64,000 nucleotides of DNA from Dactylonectria macrodidyma (taxonomy: Eukaryota; Ascomycota; Sordariomycetes; Hypocreales; Nectriaceae): assembly GCA_020744425.1 (NCBI GenBank), contig JAGMUV010000047.1:62001-126000 (forward strand). Direction: 5' to 3'. This document shows positions 11,259 to 19,451 of the stretch, piece by piece. Positions within the stretch are counted from its first letter, which is position 1. The number at the start of each line of letters is the position of its first letter. A program made the translations under genes and the position numbers. The notes under the pieces are model-generated. The model searched no databases. It saw only the letters and a list, made by a program, of their open reading frames with translations, and had not been told where the DNA came from.

Positions 11259-11841
11259 TTACTCTTCGGGTTGTGTGGAGCTAAGTTCCTCTTGGATCTT
11301 AGCTCTTTCAATTAGATCTGCTCCAAATGCACGTAGTTGATCAGGTGTAGACTCCTTCACGATTTTCTCTATTATGGATCGAGATAACTGTGTTTCTTTT
11401 GGCCGATCTAATTTATTCTTATTAGTATTTATTATATAAAGAAAGGTTCAATAACTTACCATGATATGAACATCGAATTCCTCTCGATGAATATGTGCAG
11501 TTCGCACATGCGCCAGCAGCAATATCACTCTTAGTGATACACCCTTCAAAAATGCCATTTCCTCTTGCACATTGCAAACAGGAAGGTGTGCGTAAAGTCC
11601 CATAAATATAGATGAGTAGTGCATCAATATTCTGTGTACGGGTTAGGTCAAGGCCAGTTGATGAAGACCGCCCTTGTCTAGCTCGTGTATTCAGCTGTAA
11701 AAGACGGCTCTCTGTTGCCTGCTCTTGACATCTTATCACCTTTGCAGGCCGTAGCAATTGCGCCTTTGTAAGAGCCCATGACGTGAGTGCAGCTTTGTTT
11801 GATGGCTGCTTGGCAGTTGCGGAGTTAATTGGAGGTGACAT
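11259..11841 (-). CDS. DUF3716 zinc-motif protein, two exons, intact
   Basis: Exons are 11460-11841 and 11259-11407, joined across gtaagt...aaattag with matching phase, giving 176 residues. The diagnostic block is SCLQCARGNGIFEGC followed by GACANCTYSSRGIRCSYH, the same CxxC...CxxC...C pattern as the DUF3716 gene at the other end of the element. The C-terminal exon is helical and charged (SIIEKIVKESTPDQLRAFGA). The start at 11841 (MSPPINS) is chosen because the longer upstream frame runs into the terminal repeat. Unlike its partner it has no stop codon in frame. Two members of one family at opposite ends of a transposon suggest that DUF3716 is element cargo here. Biochemical role unknown. Confidence 0.72.
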
Positions 11842-12044
11842 ATGTAATACAGTTGGTGTTTTTGCTGATATGTATTGATGGAGAATGTGACAGGGAAAAG
11901 ATGACGTGTACAGGAGGAAAAATTGTTGTATGACCTTGTATATGGAATATTCATCTTGCTTTAATTGAATATTCATGTAATTGGGGTTTTCAGGCATATG
12001 TAGATACGCTAGGGTGGCTCTAATGATGAATTTTTTTGGAAAAG

Positions 12045-12077
12045 GGGTTTTGAGACAGTGAGCCCTACAGTCAACCG
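12045..12077 (-). repeat. Right terminal inverted repeat of the 5.6-kb element
   Basis: Exact reverse complement of 6481-6513, followed by TA at 12078-12079. Confidence 0.85.
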
Positions 12078-12079
12078 TA

Positions 12080-12310
12080 GTGGGCGCCATCTTTTGGCGA
12101 TACCTTCAATCGGGAGAGAATGGCAGAGTGTGTTGAGCTGCTAAGCCAACAGAGTTTTTGTACAGCCCCGTGCTTGTACAATATGACCCACAAATTCCCT
12201 TATTAGGAATATTATGGGTCTAGATTGTACGTACATAGTACGTGTACGTACATTTTCTTTCTGTACGTACGTACGTACAACACAGTTGTACAAACTGTAC
12301 AACATCCCTA
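12080..12310 (-). repeat. hAT1 5' end, shared with the derivative at 26449
   Basis: On the minus strand it starts TAGGGATGTTGTAC and has GTACGTAC clusters. It then reads gaatttgtgggtcat and cacggggctgtacaaaaac, closely matching 26449-26620 on the plus strand. The last part reads in frame ...IAKRWRPL up to the TA where the 5.6-kb element entered. Confidence 0.8.
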
Positions 12311-14496
12311 ACCACTGCAACTGCTCTGGTGCTGCCCAATTCGCCTCGAGCCAAGTCAAATTCAATGCTGGATGTAGAATAACAGCAGCAGAAAATAACG
12401 ATGACTCTCCAAGCTTATCATAATACTCATTTGCCTTGACCCATGCGTTGTTGATTGACGTCCGGACATAGGCGCGGTAGTCGCCACTTAACGCAAGGGT
12501 ATCACTTACAGATCTCGCCGTAGGTCTCTCGAATTCAGCCAATTCGACCCGAGCATGCTGAGGCAGCGCGTCTTCATCGAATCCATCATCTTCTTCTTGT
12601 TGTAAAGCTCTGGGGCGGCGAGCTTGTGGTGTATATCCGACCTCAAATTCGTCAAGTCTGGCCGGCCGTTGGCGAGCTCGAGTCGGGCGAGATATTGGAG
12701 TAGGCGGTGTTCTTGGCCGGGTAGAGTTGACGTCTGCTGCCTCCGTTTGTGCCCCTTCTGCTTGCTGCCGGGCAGAGACTTGCTGCTGCAAAATTGGCGC
12801 CGTTATCTCTATCATCGTTATAGAGTAATTTCCAGTCCTCGAGATGCTCTAGCAGATACTCGATACCAGTCATAACCTCCCAAAGGCGCCCGTTGCCGTC
12901 CCCTTTGCCCCAGCCTTGGCAACGCATCGTGAGACGATATGTAGGCTCAAGGATCTCTTTGATCTCGCCGAGCAGGCGCCAATCGTCAATGGACAGGTGG
13001 TCTTGAGTAGGAACGTGCTTCGAGCGATCAGGATCACGCTCCAGTTGCCGGATGAAGTTGTCGATATCATCCTGCTTCTTGAAGGCGCGTTCAATGATCA
13101 GATACGTCGAGTTCCAGCGCGTCTCGTTGTTCTGGATAACCTCAAGTTCCGCGCTTGATTCGTCATGAAGATAGAACTCTTCCTCTTCTACCTCGTGAGC
13201 AATCCGCTTGAATGCTTCGCTTCGTTGAGGCGAAGCTCTGATAAAACGAATGACGTTATGAAGCTTCCCGACAGGACCCTTTCGTCGCCAATGTTGTAAG
13301 TCATCTTCTTCGCATTGTAGCACCTCAAACGCAAGGGATTGAAGCTCGAAAGAGTCGGCGTCGTCCCCATATAAGAAGGCACGCGCAACAAGGTTCAAGA
13401 TGTGACCAAAACAACGCATCCGGCGCTCTTGGATGTCAATTGGTGTCATCGAACTGTCAAGGCGGGGATATAAGTGTTTGAGGCAGGTATCGTTATTCGT
13501 CGCGTTGTTAGATATCACGGTTCAACTCGATCCTGAATATCCCAGTCCCTGACGACTTTCTCGAGCGTATGAGCGAGGTTCTCAGCGTCATGAGAGCCCA
13601 ATTGACGACGGAGGGCAATAAGGACGTTCTGCTGCTTGCCCTTATTGCCGATAAAGTGCGCATGGACTGCCATCATCGCGAACCTGTTCGGTGACGTCCA
13701 AAGATCAAAGCTAAGATGGATCTTCGTGATAGCTTCACGAAGTTGCTGACGAATCTGCACCTTCTTTAACGTGAAGATTTTATCGAGGTCTCGTCGAACA
13801 GTGGACCTACTCCAAGGCACTTGTGCTGCTAGGTTGGCATCTAGCGTCGTGAAGACCTGCTGTAGATATTGATTGGATACTGTCGAAAAGAGAAGATCTG
13901 CATCAACCGTAAGCCCGACGTTGAGGTCTCGAATACGCTCAATCGTCGATCGAGGTACTGACGAACGTCCAAGGCGAGGTCGTTTAAAAGCAGCATCGAG
14001 CTGTAAGTCAAGGACAGAAGATTTCGTATCGTCAGTACTAAAGGTCGAAGATTCGAGGATCCTGTGCTTCCTTGGGCCAGTCAATTGGACATCCGAATAG
14101 CTTCATTGAAGCAGACTTACTTCCGAAGGTGGGATATAGAGGCTGATGTTGCTTTGGCGCCGAATAACTCGGGACTTCCGGCCTCATCACAACGTCGACA
14201 AGACCAGAGTGCTGCGTTTAGCTCCTTACCGTCGCAGTCAAGCTCAACGAGAAACATCCCGTGATTCTGGATCCAGGACGACCTTGTCTTTTTTCTATGT
14301 AGCTGCTTCTCAAGGACAAAGCGGCGTCGATTCCAAGTTGCATTCGGAAGATCTGTGATTTGGGTACCAACCGCAGAACTGTCTCGAGGGCTCCACGGAG
14401 CTGTTACTCAATGGAACGGCGTGGCTTAAAGACATCACGAAAGATGTTAGAACTGTCTCGGGCAGTTTGCTGCGATGAAGAGGGTGACGAAGACAT
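12311..14496 (-). pseudogene. Second hAT transposase (hAT2), 3' truncated and frameshifted
   Basis: Minus-strand reading from ATG 14496 gives a short Ser-rich start, then a BED-like finger (WIQNHGMF, LWSCRRCDEAG) ending near 14115. A catalytic hAT region follows (KIHLSFDLWTSPNRFAMMAVHAH; NNATNNDTCLKHLYPRL; MRCFGHILNLVARAFL; NNETRWNSTYLIIERAF). The tail NNAWVKANEYYDKLGESS and AAVILHPALNLTWLEANW leads toward the dimerisation domain, but homology ends at 12311 where hAT1 begins, so that domain is missing. Frame changes occur in the N-terminus (about 14400), at about 13515 and between about 12780 and 12815. It differs from hAT1 in sequence, so it is a separate hAT family. Confidence 0.82.
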
Positions 14497-15149
14497 TGTG
14501 ACAATGAAGAAGATAAGGATAAAGATGACTCTGTGTTGGAGATCACAAGTGTGAGGCGACCAAGTCGGTGGCAAAGTGTGGAAGAAGGAGGAACATTCTA
14601 CAAGAGATCGTGCCTGTATATAAACAGTGGTTCACCTACTGCACTTTTAGCATGAATTAAGCAACTTGAATCTTCCTATTTCAACACTCTGAATAGCTTC
14701 AATCAGGGCAATTGATGAAGGAAGGCAAGTTGGCAGCAAGGGGCCAAAAGCAGCAGCAAAATAACAAGGGCAAAAACAGCAAAAATAGCAGCAAACGCGT
14801 TAACTTTGACGCGGGGTGGTTGTCACTGACGGACAAGGTACGGTAGCACCTTTTGGATTTGAGGCATTTGCGGTTTTTGCCGACTCCACCCTAAGGTGCC
14901 ACCGTACGGTTAAGCGAGAATGCAAGGTTGGCACGGCTTGTTTGAAGGGACGTGCCATCCTATTCGTCAATCCATGAACGCCCGTCACGGATTGATGCCC
15001 TACCCTGCTCAAGACCTAGCCTACTTGCAACCTCTTGTTGTCTTAGCTTATGTATATTATAAAGTATTATAACCTGGAGATCAGGGAGGCTCTGTGACTA
15101 CCATCGTCCCATTGCATCCCTATCACCAGAACCTCAAACCTGATCCTTC
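14497..15149. other. Gene-free stretch with an imperfect inverted repeat
   Basis: No coding sequence seen. From about 14745 to 14800 it is rich in agcagcaaaa-type repeats. Bases 14836-14857 (ggtacggtagcacctt) and about 14891-14910 form an imperfect inverted repeat with roughly 35 bp between, which could be a hairpin or the core of a small inverted-repeat element. The far end of hAT2 should lie here but was not identified. Confidence 0.35.
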
Positions 15150-16828
15150 CTAGAAGGACCGAACTCTCACATTGACGTTAAGGTCCTTTGGCTTAACAAA
15201 CCAATAATTGTTGGTCTTCCAAGACTTACTACCATGTTTAAGCTCATCGGCTAATTCGAAATCGAAGTCTCGTACGATTCTCGGGATAAGCTTCAACATT
15301 TCGAGGTATGAAACATGCCTTCCTATGCACGTCCGCGAACCGAGGCCAAACTAAAGCGCGACGGGTCAGTTAAGAGTTATCCCGTTAATTCAATATGAAA
15401 TTTGACTCACAGGCATCCAGTGGCGGTTCATGAAAGCTATCTTGCCCTTATCATCCACCAGCCATCGCTCTGGCCGGAACTCTGCGGCATCAGGGCCGTA
15501 GATCTGCTCGTTTTGGTGCTCCACCCAGGTATTGATTCCGACAATGGTCTGCAGGAAAGGATGATCAGTGGAAATTAAAAAAAACCCTTTCCATGGGCCA
15601 ACGAGGCTCTTACCCCAGCTGGGAAGAACTGGTTGCATATGGTAGCACCACCGTCTGGGACAACCCTCTCAAGTGGAAGGCCTGTTGCTGGGTGTAGCCT
15701 CAACGCTTCTTTGATGACTGCCTGCAAATAGGGCATCGACTGGCTATCCTTGAAGGAAATGTTTTGAGAGGGGGACACGCGCTCGTCAACTTCTTGTCGG
15801 AGCTTCTCCATCGTGCGTGGATACTTCAGCAAGTAGTAGAGTGTGGCAGACAGACTGATACCCGTCGTATCCGATCCAGCAGCCATGTTTTGTGCACAGC
15901 CAATCATGGCGTACCACTTATTATACCTCGTTGGGTCTCGGCGGTGGCGGGCTAATAACTTGGTCAAGAAGTCCATCGTTTCTTCGCTCTCTCCATCCTC
16001 CGGAATCATAGCCTTGGGCTGTGCTTGGTGCGCGGTTATACATTGCTGGGTGAAATGGACAATGAATGGTAACCCTGTTATTGACGTCGATGGCAACCAG
16101 TTTACTATGGTGGACGCAATCGTATGCATCGAAGGATAAATGCCTGCCAGACTGTTCATCTTCATCACCCACTCTAAGCCAGCGATAACGTCGCCGATAT
16201 CGGCACCGTCATCGAGAAAGCCTAGACGCTTGGAGTAAGTAATCATGCCGATGACGTCAAAGGCATAGCACTGAAACCAATGGCCCATATCGACTAACCA
16301 CCCCTTCTTTCCTGTTGCTTTATCGCTCGCCATCTCCCGTAGACGTTGATCAAAAATATCGGCGCACTCGTTCACGAACGCCTCATAAGACACCATGGAG
16401 GATAGAGAATATATACTCTGGTATTTTCGTCTCCTCTGAGCATGACGCTGGATGTTTGCGTCGGAGAAAAGGTCTGGTTCGTTGGGAATGGGAGATTCAA
16501 AGGCACGATACCATGGCGACTTGACGAAGCGGCTTCCGGCACCTATGCTGTATATCGCTTGAGCGGCATCCACATGGCTGAAGCTGTAGCGGTTGGGGCC
16601 GTATCGGACGATGGGGCCATATCTGCGATGGAGAGCGAGGTTGTCCTTCTCGAACTCGCCGCGGTTGACGTGGAAGAAGTACCAGATATTCGAGAAGCGG
16701 GCGAGAAAGGGACCTGGTACCTCCCTCAGAGGGGATGATGTGATCTGGTAAAGACTAGATAAGGCCAATATCACTGTAAAGAAGCCTATGGCGGAGGGAA
16801 GGAAATTGAAGATGAGGTGTTCCGTCAT
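15150..16828 (-). CDS. Cytochrome P450, pisatin-demethylase-like, intact
   Basis: Exons 15614-16828, 15411-15548 and 15150-15350 join in phase to 517 residues. An N-terminal membrane anchor (FLPSAIGFFTVILALSSLY) is followed by the Pro hinge REVPGPFLARFSNIWYFF. Other marks are the I-helix AAGSDTTGIS, the ExxR motif in KEALRLHP, the PERW block, and the heme loop FGLGSRTCIGR with Cys459 as axial ligand. It would be an ER-bound monooxygenase needing a P450 reductase. Phrases such as MGHWFQCYAFDVIGMITYSKRLGFLD resemble fungal enzymes annotated as pisatin demethylase or benzoate-hydroxylase type. The paralogue at 42810-44615 shares the last two exons' lengths exactly (138 and 201 bp). The substrate is unknown. 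Confidence 0.92.
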
Positions 16829-17734
16829 GGTAGACGTGGAGGGTTGTCAAGCACAGGGTGAGTAGGTAGGACGAGGAAACTTGAACTCGGCTCCGCAAAC
16901 ACACAACCTCACCATATATATACACATATATCTTGACCCCTGAACCTGAGTCATGGGTTCCGTGCGACAACGTGGAGCCGAGCGGGACACTTTGGTCTAC
17001 GGTACGTCTTCTTGGCCTCAGGCCCTAACGAATGGGGAATTATACTCTTGAGATCTCAGATCTGCAGCCTAGAAGGATGCATTCGGACATACCTTGCCGT
17101 CCATGTGAAAGTTTCGGGGAGCTGCGATATGTTGCATTGGATCGTCAAAGATCACACATCGTGGTTTGAGTCCAACTACATAGTAGCCCGAAGAACGGTC
17201 AAGACTCGGGCTCCGTGGGGTGTCGGGATGTTGGATCAGCCAACCACCGTATAATAGGCCACATTTCGAGAGTTTTGATCTCCATGTTCCATCAGGTCAC
17301 TCCCCCCCTGTTGACGGGAACTTTGGTCAAGTGCTCGCACAGCACGAGCAAAAGAAGAGATGTTTTTAGATAGAGTTGTGAGCCTCGTAACCCGCTAAGC
17401 AACGGGTGCTGTCGCTCTCTAGAAAGTCCCGTACTGCCGAGTGTCTATGCAGGGTCAGGTAGATGAGCCACCGAGAAGGCAGAGACGTGGCAGACATCAA
17501 ACTTGACCACAATTGCCCAAAGTCGAGACGCTCTTGTACTGCCACTGCTATCCCCCGCAATTGCTATCAGCATCGGCAGGCTATGCAGGGGTATTATTGG
17601 TCAACCGGGAATTTTTCCGAGACATATTGTGCAATACAAAATTAGGTTTGCAGGCTCGGCCCCACAGCAGGCTCGGCCCCACAGCAGGCTCCGAGGACTC
17701 TTTCTCGGAACACTCCCATGATACTGTACAGAAT
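16829..17734. other. Gene-free stretch upstream of the P450
   Basis: This should hold the P450 promoter. At about 16910-16935 there is a (ta/ca)-rich run (accatatatatacacatatatc). At 17650-17690 the unit caggctcggccccaca is present twice in tandem. I see no gene or recognised element. Confidence 0.4.
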
Positions 17735-18425
17735 GAATGAATGAATTTATTCCGCCCGGGAGGATAAGCCTCATAGGGCCCACAACGCTAACCCTCGTTA
17801 CGTTGTTTTTCCGGTCTCTTGTTTCCTAGCCTTCCACTCCTGGTTCTTCCCATTTCTAGCCCCTCTTGTTCCTATGCGACAGGCCTGCTTGAAGGCCAGA
17901 TTCTCCAAGTGGTCAGCGTCCTATCCTCAGCGGCTGAAGCCTGGTCTGTCTGTGAGAGGCTGTAGTGCCAGATTTAGCTGTTTTTGTGTTGTTAGTAGGT
18001 TTTTATGGCTGTGTAACATCCAATCTTCCCGTTCTTATCGCAAACTTGATCGCTGCTCGCACCGCTTGTAAGTTCGGTCTCCACTTGTCTCCGTCCGCCG
18101 CCGTCTTGCCGCCTAAAAAGAACGAGAGATCCCCCATCTTTGTTTGGTTAATTCTCCGCATATCCTCTCGTTGCGTCTCCCACTTCCTGCATTTGAACAG
18201 GAAATGTTCTATGCTTTCCTCCTCTTCTCCGCATTCGCATATATCTGACTCTGCCGCGCCTATTCTGTGTAGGTATTTGTTGACCCGCGCCATCCCCGTT
18301 CGTAGCTGTGCCAGGGTGTCGGCTTCGCGCCTCTTGAGGGGGTCATAGAGTGCGCAAACGTGATTGCCGGGGAGCGCCTTGTCGAGCCGTTTCGAGTAGC
18401 AGCCCACGCCCTCGGGTAGGACCAT
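17735..18425 (-). mobile_element. 3' end of a Tad-like LINE retrotransposon, 5' truncated
   Basis: Minus-strand codons 18425-18003 read QLRTGMARVNKYLHRIGAA and CECGEEEESIEHFLFKCRKW, the zinc-binding segment (CxC...H...C) that follows the reverse transcriptase in Tad-type non-LTR elements. About 270 bp of 3' untranslated sequence follows. The element ends in short tetranucleotide repeats (attcattcattc) at about 17735-17755, as LINE tails often do. The reverse transcriptase and endonuclease are missing: it is an ordinary 5'-truncated insertion. Confidence 0.75.
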
Positions 18426-18889
18426 ATGTTGCTGACATTGTGCTAACAGTACTCTGAGCCGGGTCGATCGGGCCTGATACGACGGGCAATAATATGATGA
18501 GAACGATGTATCCCGTGAGTTAGGGAATAGTCAATTAGATCAGCTTGAAAGCCTCTATCTCTGTAATCTCTGTGTGGTGAAGCAAAAAGGTTGCAGGTGA
18601 TGTTAAAGGTCTAAGTTACATATGTCTGAGAGGAGCACAGCTCCTTACATAGTATCCACATCCCAGCCACCAGCAGATCGGACCATCTTAGTCATACGGT
18701 CTCAACACTGTGTGATCGTGTTCTTCCTTATCAACGGCCGGTAGTCGGGTGTGGGATTTCAGAGTTACCTACCCGATCCCGGGTTGTGGCCTGAGGCATC
18801 GGCCGCGCCGGAACCTTCCGTCTGACAACTTCCATAAAATTGAAAATGTGGGGCGGAAGGTGGAATTGACCACCCTGAAAACCAGACAC
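18426..18889. other. Gene-free stretch, unassigned repeat-like sequence
   Basis: No gene recognised. Sequence near 18560-18680 (gaggagcacagctccttacatag) looks LTR-like in style but cannot be matched within the window. Confidence 0.3.
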
Positions 18890-19019
18890 TACCAGTAATG
18901 AGAATATGTAAGATTTTTCGAGTGAACTGTGCTCTATTCTTGCCCTGCTAACAGAGGGCTCGCAGCTGCCTTTATATACAGAGATGCCTTTATCATCATA
19001 GAAGCAACAATAAGGTTTT
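18890..19019 (+). repeat. Left part of an older LTR split by the Copia insertion
   Basis: The run gagggctcgcagctgcctttat ... caataaggtttt matches the middle of the solo LTR at 47645-47924 (gagggctcgcgg...gataaggttttc). The match resumes directly after the Copia element at 24973. The outer left border is not defined. Confidence 0.6.
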
Positions 19020-19265
19020 TGTCGCATATCAAACCCCGGCCCCACTAGAGCAGCTGCCGTCGAAATGAGGCAAGGATCACGATGAGAGTGAACGACCATA
19101 ATTAGCGCCAAGCAGCAGGCTGCTGCCTAAACAGCCAACGCTTTCATTTGTGTATAAAAGAGCTGCACGGCTCAGTGCATCTTGTCATTGAGTTCTTGCT
19201 CCTTAGATAATTCTCATCAATTGACCGATGCCAACAATGATCCCTGTGGAGCCAATTGTCTGACA
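19020..19265 (+). repeat. 5' LTR of the Copia element
   Basis: 246 bp, TG...CA ends. A TATA box (tataaaa) lies at 19153-19159. It lacks the 21 bp present in the 3' LTR; the gap lies between two cacgat words, consistent with a deletion between short direct repeats. The sequence just inside (gttatgagcccgg) is where a tRNA primer site is expected. Confidence 0.95.
19153..19159 (+). promoter_or_regulatory. TATA box in the Copia 5' LTR
   Basis: Sequence tataaaa, about 110 bp before the LTR end, positioned to start the genomic transcript. The same box is at 24860-24866 in the 3' LTR. Confidence 0.6.
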
Positions 19266-19451
19266 GTTATGAGCCCGGTAGCACTTTAGGCGCTCATCAT
19301 AGCTGATTCCGACCGTTGTGCAAGGACACTTGCACGACGCCTATCACCACACATCACATAACGGATCCGAATCCTGCCACAAGCCTCATCTGCTGCCTGC
19401 CTGCCTGTCGGCCCCTTCTTTTTTGCTGCCCAATACCAAGCGTTTCCAAAG

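Larger units (their letters stand above)
6481..12077. mobile_element. 5.6-kb DNA transposon with 33-bp TIRs, TA duplication and integrase-core transposase
   Basis: The first 33 bases (cggttgactgtaggg...caaaaccc) are repeated exactly inverted at 12045-12077, and both ends are flanked by TA (6479-6480 and 12078-12079). Removing the element plus one TA restores an open frame across hAT1, which supports these boundaries. Contents in order: a DUF3716 gene (+), an AT-rich promoter, a two-exon integrase-core DDE gene (+), a convergent single-exon gene of unknown function (-), a solo LTR, and a second DUF3716 gene (-). The word gtgtacagg recurs near both ends (about 6541, 6573 and 11906) and may be a subterminal binding motif. 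The gene set does not match a standard superfamily that I recognise. Confidence 0.75.
4296..12310 (-). mobile_element. hAT1 transposon, interrupted by a 5.6-kb element
   Basis: Both ends carry the Ac-like hAT terminus TAGGGATG. At 4296 it reads rightward (TAGGGATGCACTTTC). At 12303-12310 it is inverted (CATCCCTA). Subterminal regions are rich in GTACGTAC. Read on the minus strand, the 5' end is 12310-12080, the 5.6-kb insertion follows, and the transposase runs from 6478 to 4403. A 686-bp derivative at 26449-27134 shares both ends and confirms them. The 8-bp flanks do not match: cgcagaac on the left, accactgc on the right. A simple hAT insertion should give a direct repeat, so this copy is probably a recombinant of two insertions. 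Confidence 0.8.

Noticed and set aside
12215..12290. GTACGTAC clusters as a microsatellite or CRISPR-like array
   Set aside because: They belong to the subterminal region of hAT1 and recur at 4311, 26480 and 27060 at element ends; spacing is irregular and no unique spacers exist.
14836..14910. Inverted repeat as a transposon
   Set aside because: Only about 18 bp with mismatches and no target duplication; kept as a note, not called as an element.
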